From Vanessa cardui (Eukaryota > Arthropoda > Insecta > Lepidoptera > Nymphalidae): a stretch of 64,000 bases of DNA. The stretch lies in assembly GCF_905220365.1 (NCBI RefSeq), contig NC_061131.1, positions 9,027,318 to 9,091,317 on the forward strand. Reading direction: 5' to 3'. Below are positions 13,049-26,309 of this stretch, in pieces (position 1 is the first letter of the stretch; each line of letters starts with the position of its first letter). The notes below the pieces were generated by a model, which did no database searches, was not told where the DNA came from, and was given only the letters and a program-made list of their open reading frames with translations. A program made the translations under genes and the position numbers.

Positions 13049-13925
13049 ATGTGATTATCTGTTCGATTTTAAGTTTGACTAACTGAGTATGCCTAATAGG
13101 CATTAAATCCGCCTTTTGTATGTACATGAAACAAAAAACAAAAGAAATGTTTGAAGTCAATAAAAGATAAAAGAGATAGAAAATAAAACAAAAAAGTTAT
13201 ACATAGATAGTTTTCTATGTTGTCTTGGGTTTGGGTGTTTGTGGTACCGTCGTACGGCGTTACTTCTGATTTTCCATAACACAAGCGCTTTAGATACTTA
13301 CATTGGGATCAGAGTAATGTGTGTGATGTTGTCTCATATTTATTTATTTATTTATAGATGTTTTTAGAAAAGAGGAATTGTGATTTAATTTCAAAGAAAG
13401 GACTAACGGGTAGATAGAAGGAGATAAAAGTATTTAAACTGATATTTTTTTTTGTCTCAGATGTTTTATTTTTTATTACGTACCTATTGCCATTGTTATG
13501 ATGTATAGATATGTATGTAGGTAAATACTTTGTTTACTATAAAGTATCGCTAGAGAAAGAACTAGAAAAAAAAAGAAACAATGGCATAAAATTGAGCGTT
13601 AAACGTCCTTAATTTAATAGTTCCTGCGATAAATTGATGGTCGCAATTAATTCTGCGAATGAGATACGTACATCAAACGTTAGCATTATAAATTGTTTCC
13701 GTATTTTAAACTTTATGTTTACCGAATTAAAACCTAGACTGGTTTCCACCATTGCAGCTCTTCTGTACAACGTTTTGTTTACAGGTTATTTTCGTTTTTG
13801 CTACGACGCAATTTGTTTTCCTGTTTGGATGCCACAACTAATTAAACTGATCACTTGTTAAAAAAATTTAATTGCCTTTGTTTTCTGTATAACAGTTTCT
13901 CTCATTATATAAACAAACAAGTATT

Positions 13926-13949
13926 CATAGTATATATATATATATATTA

Positions 13950-13987
<38 letters not shown>

Positions 13988-14035
13988 TAGTATATATATA
14001 GTATATATATTCATAGTAAGTATTCATTATATAAA
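13926..14035. repeat. TA dinucleotide microsatellite with a 9-13 bp interruption repeated
   Basis: Runs of TA repeats are interrupted by ATTCATAGTA, which occurs several times (around 13922, 13983, 14009). A dinucleotide tract and its interruption therefore seem to have been duplicated together. It is likely highly polymorphic and prone to assembly error. Confidence 0.9.
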
Positions 14036-14281
14036 TAAACAATTCGAATAATAATAATAAAATAAAAAAACAGAACATTTGTCTTATTTATGACTTACGG
14101 ATTTACCCATAGGTGTTGTTTAGATATTGATAAATCCACAATATTGTTTCTTCTCAATTCTTATGTCAAAATAATGATGACAGTAAAAGATAAATTATTT
14201 TTTAATTTTTATAGTGTATTTTGATTCATCAAAATATTCCATGGAATGAACAAAGAATTAAATTTGAAATTGAATTAAATT

Positions 14282-14325
14282 AAATTATCAAACATACAGT
14301 CAAAAGACTGTATGTTTGATAATTT
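14282..14325. repeat. Perfect fold-back hairpin, 20-bp arms, 4-nt loop
   Basis: Arm 1 (14282-14301) and arm 2 (14306-14325) are exact reverse complements around the loop AAAA. The arm begins AAATTATCAAACATACAG. There are no flanking target duplications and no wider inverted repeat, so this is not an obvious MITE. The stem is too short and the loop too tight for a typical animal microRNA precursor. Confidence 0.9.
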
Positions 14326-14329
14326 TATA

Positions 14330-17050
14330 TATTTTATATTTTAATTATTAAAATGAATATTTAAAGCTTCTTATCTCGTTTACGAGTACCCATGTTGATT
14401 TTAATTAAATATTTATATAATATATCAAAGTTCTTCAAATCAACAAACTTGTTTTTACATAAGTTTACTTTATTTTTTAGTATTCATTTCAACAAACAAT
14501 GACTGTATTAATTATTTTAGCAGCAGGTTAAAAGCCGACGAGTTGTTACTTGTGTCTTATATTACTAAAAATATTTAATATACAGAAAAAATCCGAATAC
14601 TTCGGAAAAGGACAGTAGTTATCTTAATATACATGCTTAAATATAAATAATACTTCGAAAGCTCATTAACCTTTTTACGAAAATGCAATAAGCAGATTTT
14701 ATTAAATAAAAAGTTTTAATTTCAAGAAATATTAAGAACACACAGACAGGCACGATTTAACAATTAAAATCGTCTTGATAATTTGTACAAGACGAAAAAA
14801 GAACTGATGGTCTACGCATGAGCACCGCGTACGTACAGACACGCTTTTGCGAATGTTAATTTTGTTGTATTTATTGAGCTATTAATTACGTAAAGCTGTG
14901 ATAACTATCTCTTTGGTATTCCCGATGATAAAAGTTATTTCGAACCACTAACAACATTTATTTAACAACCAATATTTTTAGAAAAAAAATTATTTCACTC
15001 GCAAAAATTTTAACATTAACAGACATTAATTTCGGCTAATGATTTTTTTCAAGAAATATTTATATTTGAAATTCGCATATGAATAAAATTTTACGTTGTG
15101 CTTATTTTTCCAATGCTTATATCTATACAGTGGAATCATAAATTCAAAGAAAGTAACACATGCAATTTGGAGTCGTAGATTCGCTTATTCTATAATTTTA
15201 CTTCGAAACTAAGCGTATTTTATTTACCAATTACAATTAACTGATACCTGGAATTTATTCCAGCGAGAATTATATTAAAAATAAACGTATTTAGTTTAAA
15301 AGCCATGTGTGAAAAGAGAGCGCAGTTAGTACACGTTATTCCGCAAAACATTTCAGTTTTCCGAATAAACAAAGGCACACTCAACGTTGAACGAAAACAT
15401 ACTGATCTTACAGAGGCGTTTGAAAAAAACACAATCTTGTTATAATTACAGGTAGCAACTAGAGAAAAATGATAATAAGATACGCACATATTGTATATTC
15501 AGTAAACGTATATGTCAATCAAGGACATCTTAGCTGTACAGGAAGAAAACTCGCATTGAATAGCGATTGTTTATAGTATGTTTGTTACTAGATGTAATAT
15601 TTGCGCAATTATTAGTAGAATGACGTCGAATTACGCTATTTTGTAGTGTAAATAAACAAGTAGTAATATAGTTTTGCATAATGACTAACAGAAATAATTA
15701 GATAGTCTGACTTACTCTATAAAATACACAAGAAAAAAGTTAAGAAAATCAGAAAATCGACTATTAAAATAACACGTTAGAAAGTTATTTATTACAGAAT
15801 TGGATACTAAACACTGGATATTTATATTAATTCGCGCCATAAACCTAATTTTAATGGATGCATTTCAATCTTGTTTCTGTTTTTATACTGTAAAAATAAG
15901 TTAATTACTAGTAATATATCGTTTTCTGTTATGGCACATTTAATATTTAATTAATCACAAATAATTTGTTTTATGTAGGTAATTTATTACAGCAGACATC
16001 AAAGTGAAATATTTATATTAGAATATTTGAGATATAAATCGATATGACTAGTATAATAAATTAAATATTTATTATATATAGAACTTAATTTAAACAGTAA
16101 CCAGAGCTTAGGTTATTTATGTACTTTTTTCAAGTGGCTTCACTCGTCCATACCACAACACTTTGCACATATGTACGTTTATTCAGAGTTTTAATATCCA
16201 CTGCAAATATTACACCCAAATTAAGAGTACGTGAGTTATTTTCCGTGTATTAAAAAAAACTCGTGAATAGAATTGTATAATAATAAGTGAAGAGGAACAA
16301 ATTGCATTATTGACGGATTATCCATGAAAATGCTGTATTGATTAGCGAGCTGGTTCTGAAACAATTGAACGCTATTTGCATGCTAAATATCACCTCAATG
16401 AAAAGACACGAATGTAAAGCAATCTGTAACTAATATTATGTGAAGGAGATGAATTACGCAAGCACTTGATGTTTTTCAAATAGGTGTAAGTTTTTAATAA
16501 CAATAACTATTCATAGCAAACATTATGTATGAGATATCTAGAATAATTCAATATAAAGTGTAACTTGAAATAAATAACACCCAAAATAATTATAATCCGA
16601 ATAATTTGAAGTACTATTTTGGTATAAAATTATAAATGAGTGTTTTCCTAATATATTTTATTTCAAGCCATGGTCAGTAGGTCGGTTCGAATTGGGTAGA
16701 TATGAAACCCGTTGTAATAGTATATACGGTGACGCTAAATACGTAACAAGCGTGGGATGTTTTCCTACCGCCAATGTCACAGACTGACACGAGTTGAGAC
16801 GCAATTGTGACATTCTTTGGAAATTGTATCAAGGGAAAGTAGTTTTTATTTCGTTGGGTTAAGAGTCACGGAAGAATCGACTTAGGTGCGTGTGCTACAA
16901 TATAATACGATCTATTATTGACGTATTTTTAATTTCTTTATGTATTGATTGATCTGATCGCTTATCCTTGAGTCCTTCTTGTCTACGTTTCTAATAAGCT
17001 AAACATAAATGAATAAAAAAATAATGAAGTAAAAGTAAAAAAAAAGTAAA
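14330..17050. other. AT-rich stretch, nothing recognised
   Basis: No splice-flanked islands, repeat copies or convincing open frames were seen. The longest minus-strand open frame (15220-15489, 89 codons) has no recognisable motif and the composition expected by chance. Confidence 0.45.
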
Positions 17051-17053
17051 GTA

Positions 17054-17325
17054 ACAGCTTATAAATTTCCCACTGCTGGGATAAGGCCTCCTCTTCCATT
17101 AAAGAGAGGGCTTGGAACATATTCCACCACGTTGTTCCAATGCGGGTTGGTGGAATGCACATGTAGAATGCATGTTTCCTCACCATGTTCTCCTTCAGCG
17201 CCGAGCACGAGATAAATTATAAACACAATTAAGCCCATATACATATATAGTGGTGCTTGCCTGGGTTTGAACCCGCAATCATCGGTTAAGATGCACGCGT
17301 TCTAAACACTGGGCCATCTCAGCTC
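17054..17325 (-). repeat. tRNA-headed SINE, family A copy 2 (near full length)
   Basis: Minus strand from 17325: the tRNA-like head with box-A-like TGGCCCAGTG and box-B-like GGGTTCAAACCC, then the body (TTTATCTCGTGCTCGGCGCT), the CCACCAACCCGCATTGG block, and the 3' portion ending in CCCAGCAGTGGGAAATTTAT. The layout matches the copies at 31926 and 45123. Open frames inside it (16983-17186, 17059-17244) are shadows. No clear target duplication was found. Confidence 0.88.
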
Positions 17326-17329
17326 TTAC

Positions 17330-20300
17330 TAACAACAAAATTATTTATTTATTTTCATTGATTTTTGTAAATTATTATAAAAGTTTTCTCGATGCAGAAT
17401 GTGATTCGTAGAAAAATATTGTTTTTGGGTTTCCTTGAAAAAATGTACGCATACGTTGCTTGCGTACCGTACTATATTTTTTTATGAAAGCAATTTTACA
17501 CTAATAGTGATAAAATTAGTTAGTATAATTAAAAAGCAAGTCGGTACTTCAGCAGTGTGTCGTTATTGTTAGCAATGGCTAAAATAAGTAAATGATGACG
17601 AAAAATATTTTGATACATCTTCCTGTAAAGTAACGAATATTTTGGCAAATATAAAGCAACTAACCATTACTTTTAATGTTAATTTCCCAGAGACTTCATA
17701 TAATTACTTTTAATTAAGAAAATTAAACAGTAGAAACGAAAGTGGGTCTTATAAAACAAAATAAAATGTTGCATTACTTGTGTGAAAACAAATATGAATA
17801 AGCTTTCTAATGTACTTTTTGCCAAACTATATGATATACTCCATGTTTTTATTTCACCAAGAAAGAATAATTTAGAGTAATTAATAATTAATAATAATTA
17901 AATACATAATAATTATAATTGGGGTTATTTGCATAATAAGACCAAGGTTTTCGAGGCATAATTAATTATTGAAAGTTCTAGCTGCATTATACTAACGACA
18001 AGGGTTGACCGTGAAGGTATATTTTTAGGGCGATCAATATGAGGCTCTGACGTTATAATACGTCACTGGTCACCTTACTTCGATACCGTAGCTACTACGT
18101 TTTTATTTTGTCAGTCGGTCTTTGTGTTCTGACGCAATCCAATATGTTGTATCCTACGTCACTTTATGAATATTATTACTACAAGCAAACATAATACGCT
18201 ATCAATCGAGCTTTTATTAGTATAAAATATAAATGTACTTTAATTAATAAAGCAAAATAATGAATGGTAATGCTGTTTATTGTCAATACTAATACATACT
18301 AATAATGATAATGCTTAGATTCCTTGCTTTGCTTTTCTCAATTACTCTAGACGCAGTACAACTTATTTCAGTATGATTCTTCTTTCACGCTGCTTTAAAC
18401 TCATCTGATGTTTACGGAAGTATGTTACGGTTTAAAATTTTCCTTGATATTTGTTTATTTTTTTGAACATGTAACGAAACCATGTAATTAGTGGTAGTCG
18501 TTTTATAATTATATTTATAAAGACTACACTCTATCATTTTTACAAGGAAAATAACAGTCACAATTAAATATACAATTAGTAGCAAAAAATAAAAGTCACT
18601 AATTACTATGTCCACACGAGGTAAATAGATTTAACAACAGATGACATGAAATATCATAAATATCTTTAAAGAAATATTAAACTGGAAAAAAAAAAATTTC
18701 TTACAATAAAAACAAATTGTAAAATATTTTTGCTATCTGACCGGTGATTTGTTTATAACGATAACAGCTTTGATTAGCACTTTATCGATAGAGTTATTTT
18801 CCTTTCCCTGTGAAAATTTCCCAGTTTTATACGTAATTACAAAATCATTACGCAATTTTTTCAACGATAGATGGATTTGTTTGGACAGTTTTAAACAGAA
18901 ATGAAATATAACTGCCCTGTGATTCGTGGAATTACGAAGAATTTGTACACATATGCTTCAATTAAAACATACCAAGAAGGTAAATCTCAACAATGACTAA
19001 TTGAAATGCGCAATATTCTTACACTGACGGAATAGACACTACGCAGACGCAGTTTCTTTGAAACGTTGCGCTTGATTTGCGAAGACAGATACGAGCGTTA
19101 TCCTCCAAAATCATTAAACACAACTATGATCTTGGATCACTAAATTTGCTGTATTCGAACTTAGACCTTATTCCACAGTATTTTGGTTAATTTTTAGAAA
19201 TTAACGTTTTTGTTAATATACTGCAATCAAAAACAAACGATCATTCGAACGTACATTGCGGAAAACCGTGGCTTGCTTCCAAAATACGCACACGTTTTGA
19301 AGGTACATTTTAACGTCCCATATATTTAATTGTAAAAGCTCATTGCTAAAGGCGTGTTTTTTATAGTAACATACATTTAGACGCTACCTTTTACAATATT
19401 CTGCGTCACCCTTTTATAATATTTACAACACGTAAAATCAGATCAAAATTGACAAAATAAACTCAAAATCTATTATTATTGCGATTCCGACGGATACGAT
19501 AATTGTTATGGTTATTAATTATAATTAACAAAGCAATATTTACATAAAAATAAACCGAGCAGATTAAAAACCTATTATTAGTGTATAAACGTGGACTTAT
19601 AACCAATATAAAAAAATAACAATTTTGTTTGTGTAGACGCTAGAGCTTTCCAGATGTTTATTTACTGTACGTAAAGATATTCTTTCTTAAAATCACCGAA
19701 ATAATTGAAAACATTAACTATATTGTTAATCATAATAAAACGCACATAATATTTCGGCACAAATTGTATATTTAAGTGAATTATCGGCATTATATATTTC
19801 ATATATAAAAATAACAGTTCAAATTATGTCATATATTTATATATCTTAATACCTATCTAAATTAAATAGTACCGAAACTACTGGCATCAATCAGTCTTCG
19901 AATTTAGAGTTAATACATTTGTAAATAGGTCGCACGTGCATCGAAGGGCCCCTCTGCAGTTAAGGATTGAGTGACGTCAAATGAGTCTCGACTCTGCCAA
20001 TGGTTATTTCCATCTGATTTCTTTTAGAACGCATAGAAGTGCATATTATAATCGTATTGCGACATTATGTGGATCACTACTCTAATTAAGGTCAGGTACG
20101 ATATCGTATATATACGTTTTTATTAGTCTATGAAGTGTTGCGTGAATCGATTTCGAAACTAGGAATTAATTATATTTCCAGCAAATTTATTTATAGACGT
20201 TAACCATTTAGATAATTATCAAAGTAATATATTTATTCCAGAAGCATCATTTATATAACAGTAGGTCATTGATTGAGTAACTTTTAAAGTTACAACAACA

Positions 20301-20746
20301 CAAAAAAAAGCCTTTAAAATTAAACATATTTACAAATAAAAGGGTATTTCATATTTTGTATTGTTATATGAGTGAGATTTTAAATTTATACAAAATTATA
20401 ATCTGTGTTATACACATATATTGAAATGGCTATATAAACGTAGGTATGAAAACTCGATTAGCAGTAAGGTTGACCTTTATGTAAGCATTAGCTATTGTAA
20501 CGCATCATCAGTCACTTAGCCCTTGCTCGTAGTAAAGGATTATATATAGTGCCGGAGCCGCCCATATGACGTCAATACTGACATTTGGGCTGCGCCTAAC
20601 CGTTTATATGAAATATTACGACTGATTGTGTAACGGCACGCCGGGTTATATGCGGCATGGTTAATTAAATTCATTAATTAAGGCCTTTGTAAAATTAGAA
20701 ATCAATGTTAAAGTATTAGAATTTTTTTGTAAGTGTGAAATTACTA
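17330..20746. other. AT-rich stretch with a few regulatory-like motifs
   Basis: No genes were recognised. An E-box CACGTG (19933-19938) and a TGACGTCA (19972-19979) lie 34 bp apart in a short GC-richer patch. Another TGACGTCA (20567-20574) sits in a second GC-richer patch (20510-20660). These are only motif matches. Confidence 0.4.
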
Positions 20747-20997
20747 GTTGATAGGACTTTATACAAACCGATACCACTTACTACCATTAAACAGCAATTA
20801 TATTTGTGTTCCGGTTTGAAGGGTGAGTGACCCAGTGTAAAAACACGCACAATGGGCATGAAATCTTATTGTAGAAGGTTGGCGCCACATTGACATAAAT
20901 AAATAATTGTTAATATTTCTAACTATGTCTATAGACAGTTGGGACCACTTACCATAAAATGGCCCATTTGTTTGACCTCATATCTGTCTTATAAAAA
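20747..20997 (+). repeat. Dispersed repeat family B, diverged copy
   Basis: Matches the copy at 39164-39450 in order: GATAGGACTTTATACAAACC, then TTCCGGTTTGAAGGGTGAGTGACC, then GTTGGCGCCACATTGAC, then GGGACCACTTACCAT and TGGCCCAT, ending in a short A run. It is more diverged than the 39-kb copy. Confidence 0.75.
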
Positions 20998-20999
20998 CA

Positions 21000-22430
21000 T
21001 CTTCAAAAATAATTAAACTGTTACAAGGTTATTTATTAATACGAGTACTTATTTTAACCAGACTAATCGTGGGAGACATCGTAATCGATACGAGGGCCAG
21101 TAAGACGTAAATCACAGATGGACATAATTCAACACCGACAAAGTAATACCGATTCTAAATTATTACGGGTACTTTTTATCAATGTGAAATATATATAACT
21201 GTCAAGGTCAAAGCGAATTAAGATGTGACCACGACGATGAAATGAGCTCACGTAAGAAAGATTTGCGCTGGGCGTTTCTAAGACCACGATCGCGATATAA
21301 AATAACCATATTTCGAATTCAGACAACATGGTTACAAAAAAGACATTACATATTCATGACATTGTATCAAGAACAGCAAATCATGACATTGTTGCGTAAC
21401 TATTTATTATTTACATAAATAGACTTAGTACCAAAAATGTTTATGGATTTCCGCTCGTATGGTAACACTGAATAAGCTTACTTGAGCAATAAACTGTTGA
21501 TGTTCTCGTCGCTTACTTACAGTTAATGTTCTTTATCCATTATACTTAATAATCAACACTTATATGCATTATCATGTAGCACAAATTAAATGTGCAATGA
21601 ATAATAAGATAGGAAACAAATTTAGACGTGTCCCAGACGCCCCAAATGCGTCAGTCGGTGCGACCGTATAAACGAGAAGACCGTTTTATTGTGAGTCATT
21701 GAACCCAACGGAAACATACAAACACGCAGGTGAACAAACCCACTTGACTTATTATCAAAAATAATCTTATATGGAAACCTTACGTTCATTAGGACTTACT
21801 TAAGTGTCTAACAATTTCACAAAGAAATAACCTTGTAGATTACATTTTATTAATAAAGATTTTTTCAGCGAAATCTTATAATATTTTTGCGTACCGTTAC
21901 AGTAGTCTTTATTAAATGTGTTTCGAATAATGTAAGTTTTGTATTTCACACCAACACTATTAGAAGATCTACATATATGGAAACGTTAACAATCAAAATA
22001 AGAAATAATATAATTGTAAGCTGTATACATCTTACATGTATAAGTTAGTGCTTCGTCATTGTATGGATATTTTAAATTATAAGTACGAGCAGTATATATA
22101 TCCCACTATAATTCAAATATTAGGAATATAAATAAACAATCAGACTATATTCTTAGACATTAAATTTGGCTTAACACATTTACAATACATCCAATATATG
22201 ACACACACTGAATGATTTTAGTTATGTATAAATATTTCAAATGCAAGCATCAGAATATTCTAGATAACAATATAAAGCTCACTGCCAATATCTAATTCTA
22301 AACTGCGAAATGCCGCGGAAGCGTATAAATAGCTTGGAGACAAATCGTATATTATCATACTTATGTACTTGTATGAAAGCAAATACATTGATTAACAAGA
22401 CCTGACTTAGGGATTTATGATAAGGATCAC
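21000..22430. other. AT-rich stretch, nothing recognised
   Basis: Only a 66-codon minus-strand open frame (21129-21329) with no motif was seen. No repeats of the families found elsewhere in the window are evident. Confidence 0.4.
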
Positions 22431-22740
22431 ATAGGTGGGGAGACCGTTAGGGTGTCACAGTTGCATACGAAAACGATCCCGTAACACCCTCGAGGAGCTC
22501 GCAGTAGGCGTCCTAGGGACCGATGACTCCCATATACATCTTGGGGGAAACGGGTAACACTTTTTTCTAGCGATATATGTAAGAACTTATGCTACTACCG
22601 ATTCAAAACAAAAACGCATCAACCTACACTGTGTTTTGTTTGTCTATATTAATAGTTTCAGGAGAAGATTGGCGTCAATGGTAAAAGTCTGTGTAGAGCG
22701 ATTTAAACATCTGTTCACATTGGGCCCCAGGTAAATGAAT
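22430..22740. repeat. GC-rich island, probable transposon fragment, with an exon-like segment
   Basis: 22430-22560 is distinctly GC-rich (for example CCCTCGAGGAGCTCGCAGTA) inside AT-rich DNA. From 22662 to 22730 there is an AG-preceded, GTAAAT-followed 69-nt segment open only in the frame that reads RRLASMVKVCVERFKHLFT, which requires phase 2 on both sides. That phase cannot be spliced between the exons at 6677 and 58003. A transposon scrap is more likely than an exon. Confidence 0.35.
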
Positions 22741-22968
22741 GACGAGTGTTGTTGATAATTATTAATAAATAAATTTAGAAAATTTATCATTTCAATTAAT
22801 ATACATATAGATATTTAATTTTATGATTTCACAACAATATCAACAACATATTTTCTAATCCTCAACCGGCTTCCGCAAACCTGATCTGCTAGAGTTCACG
22901 ACTGTCCGTTAACTACATTATTGCAAAGTATTGCGATAATATAGATAAACTAGCAAGCTTAGCTATAA

Positions 22969-23208
22969 ATGGCATTCGATTCTAAAACCGTTATTTATAA
23001 ATATTACTTAATTTCAAAGGAGAAAGTTGTACTTGTAGCTCATGTTAAGAAGCTTAAGCCTTCTCGTAGTACGAGCATAGGAAAAGTACAACGACAAACA
23101 CCTATCCAAGATACAGTTATCAGGAACTTTGCTAGCGGTTTCTGCTTAGGCTTTACCAATGATAATAAATACTGCCTCTATGTGTATATATCGAAAATAA
23201 AAAAATAA
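22969..23208 (+). pseudogene. 79-codon open frame, possible retroelement integrase scrap
   Basis: This ATG-started frame contains KVVLVAHVKKLKPSRS. It is weakly like the HVxRLKP segment near the C-terminus of LTR-retrotransposon integrases, but no catalytic or zinc-binding residues are present. It runs directly into a SINE fragment at 23206. The resemblance is short and may be chance. No LTRs were seen nearby. Confidence 0.25.
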
Positions 23209-23312
23209 ATTTCCACTACTGGGCCCGAGATGAGAAATAATGAATTGAAAATTCTGTAGAACTGACCCGAGTTTGAACCGGTAATCATCGGGTAAGATAT
23301 AAGAGTTTTAAA
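23206..23312 (-). repeat. tRNA-headed SINE, family A, degraded fragment
   Basis: Minus strand: the head block with GATGATTACCGGTTCAAACT, then decayed body sequence, then GGGCCCAGTAGTGGAAA, which matches the CCCAGCAGTGGGAA 3' block of other copies. The middle of the element is missing. Confidence 0.6.
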
Positions 23313-23319
23313 CAAAACA

Positions 23320-26170
23320 ATACCAAATAATCAATTTAATCAATTACGAACTTTGTAAACTTGATTGGCTAGTATATATGATCTATAACAAATACATTTA
23401 TTTACATACATACATCCATAATATGTGTAATTAAAACCTTACATCATATATACAAATATTTATATTATGAGCCATAGCGTTTGCGTTGATCTATTACTAT
23501 TTATAAAGCAAATAATATTATAGACATCAAATTGGCTAGATTCTATTCTTTAAATAACGATAGCGACTTGATTCTATAAAAAGATAGTTTTAAATTGGGT
23601 TCGCTTACTTATTGATTAAAGACGCCAAATTTTTAGTAGTTCAATTAAGTAATGTCACATCCATTGCTATTTGCGAGGCCGAAATTTAAAATTTTCTTTC
23701 CATTATGGATTTGAGTTGTACCAAAATACAACATAGCATTTAAAAAGTTACTTTCAAGAGCCAGTCTGAAATTGAAATAATAAAATCGTCCCATACAGAA
23801 TTGTTGGTATTTACAACTTCCGTCATTTATAATCTTTAAAAAAATACTTTAAAACAGCGTCACCTTATTAAAAATCTGGAAATGTCTTTGATCGCGGTCA
23901 GTAGTTATAAAAATATAAAGACGGTTTTATAAGATTATATAGAATTATATCTCAGACGGCAGTCATGTTGCCAGACAGTCTGATGCGATACGTAAAAATA
24001 AAATACGATTACTGATAATTCAATTTTCATATTTCATTTTGAAAGCACTCCTGAATAAAAATTCTCAGTGATATGCCTATCTCTTTTATAATTTTATAGA
24101 GGAAGAGAGGGAAAACAAATGGTTTAATAATAACATTTTGAATTGACGTCATATGTTTAATAGATTATAAATGAGACACTTTCTATTTTGATACTACTGA
24201 TTTGAAGTCATGGTGTCTCTTCATTTCAACTCGTTGATATTAAAGTATTGAATATGAAGAGCATCTTTATTCTTAAATTTAATTAAGGCGTAAATTAAAA
24301 TTATAGTTATTAATCAAAATGTAAAGTACATTTTGATTGAAGTACATTTGTTTGAGATTCAAAGGTGTTCTATAAGAGATAATCATTTTAAAATTGACAT
24401 TTACAAACATGCTAGTTACTATTACTTAAGAAGTTTTGTTATTAGTTGATTCATCGTAAGGGGTTACACCAGTACAGTTTCGAAATACGAATTCTGGAGA
24501 TAACCGCTAAGAACTTAGGATTCAAACAAGACTTAAAATTTCCGGGATTTTAAACATCTACATTGATTAATTATGTCCAAAGATTTACATTTACTGTGCG
24601 AAAATCAAAAGAAGTACATACTTCTATTTCGGAGCTCTTTTCCAAGTCATTAATTTCAGCTTATTTACTTGACCAAAGCAACAATACTAAGAATTAATAA
24701 ATTTGTATGAACCATAAAGAAATTCATATAAAAAAAATATTAGCTCTAAGTATATTCCGGTTGTTAGCTCTTACAACCTAACCTTTGCCAACTAAGGTTT
24801 TACGCAGAGAATATAACAGGTATTAAAAAATATATATACTTTTAATGTCATTACAGTATTAATGGGAAAATAATGGATACTTCCGTATATGTTAAGTAAA
24901 ATCGCGAGATATTAGAAAATAACTTCTAAGAAGTGAAAGTAGACCCAGCTTAAACACTTGCCATATCGAAATACTAAAATTGAATGTATGGGAGCGAAAG
25001 CGGAATTATTGTTGCTGTTTTATTGCTGAATATCACTAATATTTAAAACAAGAAACTAATTATTCATTAACAATCCCTTAGTTGGATTTCGATAAGGGAT
25101 ACATGTGTACTAATTATTCTACAATGCTCATATTCCATTGTGATGGCAATCTAATATCTGACGCGAACAGAGAAGCATTGGGGCAGGACCACACGAATGG
25201 TTACACCTTCGAAAGTGTTACACCGTAAATTTCCTTACTCCGGGATGCTTAACGGAAAAGTACAATAACAAGAAGCCTTTATTGACGTGACCAGGAAATA
25301 CTTATTACATCATCTGATTATTTATTATAAATTTATCTCCAAAGATGATAGCTCTATGTATTTGTGTGGTGGCAATGAGCTACTTCTTATTAAACACTAT
25401 AATAAGGATGAGCTAAGTTGACGTGAAAAGTTAAAGTTTTCTTATGTTTCTTCACTGATTATTCTAAATCTTGAGGTAGTATGTACTTCCATCAGGGTAC
25501 TATGTGGGTACTCATGCATATCAAAGACAATTTGACGTGAATAAAATATACCTTTATTAAGATAATCCGTGTTTACTAGACTGTCATAAATATAAGCAAT
25601 TAAAAAGGTTTATTTTCTTAGTTGATATCATGACAAACGTGAACAAGAGGTTTATGCAAAATCACGTATTTTACAACGAAATCGGTTCTCTAGTTTCTTT
25701 GTTATATAATAATGCAGCTTGCGTTAACGCTCATTTACCTACTGACGTTCACCCACTTCCCGGTGACTATAGGTCAAGCTATTTGACACACAGAATTAAT
25801 CCTTCTCAAAATTAATAACATATTAGTTTTCTACAAATAAAAATGTCCGTTAATGTATAGGTAAGTTAATCTAATACGGTATAACATCCTATTAATATAT
25901 GCTAATAGACTCAGAAAGACTCTTTTTAAGAGGCCTTACTGAAAAAGACTATTAAATCAAAAGTAATTGTAACAGAAGATGCAGCGCGTGTCACAGGTTT
26001 GATTATATAACAATATTATATAAGGAACTGCAACTTTGTGTTTTACCTGGATTAAATTTAGACTTTTGACGTGACAACGGCATATCATTTATCATACCCG
26101 GGTGTTGTACAAGACCGTCTTGGTAAATACTATCTACTCATGAATTATTACTTATCAGTTATTCTACTGG
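23320..26170. other. AT-rich stretch with one short hairpin, no genes recognised
   Basis: It holds a 12-bp perfect hairpin (24312-24323 with 24327-24338, loop AAG) and a TGACGTCA at 24144-24151. The open frame at 25630-25815 has no motif. Nothing else was recognised. Confidence 0.4.
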
Positions 26171-26174
26171 CAAG

Positions 26175-26306
26175 CAGAAGTACTAAGTACTGTTGTTTAC
26201 GGGCTTGAAGAGCTAATGAGCCAGTGCCAGGCACAAGGGACATAGCATCTTAGGCTTCAAGGCTCTGGAGACCAATTCCCATCTGAGTGCCCATTTGCCT
26301 ATCTCC
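26175..26306 (+). repeat. Dispersed repeat family B, fragment
   Basis: Shares with the 39-kb copy the ordered blocks AGTACTAAGTACTGTTG, GGGCTTGAAGAGCTAATGAGCC, GGCACAAGGGACATAGCATC and a GTGCCCATTTGCC end. The 5' part is missing. Confidence 0.65.
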
Positions 26307-26309
26307 TCT

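Noticed and set aside
14282..14325. microRNA precursor
   Set aside because: A 20-bp perfect stem with a 4-nt loop is shorter and tighter than animal precursors and lacks the usual bulged lower stem.
16983..17244. Two overlapping minus-strand frames
   Set aside because: Both translate SINE family A sequence; the same peptides would appear from every copy.
18048..18065. Paired TGACGT and ACGTCA half-sites six bases apart
   Set aside because: Suggestive, but the spacing is not that of a known CREB/ATF dimer site, and single half-sites are frequent.
22969..23208. LTR retrotransposon integrase gene
   Set aside because: Only a short HVKKLKP-like stretch supports it. No catalytic triad, zinc finger or LTR was found, so it is kept only as a low-confidence scrap.
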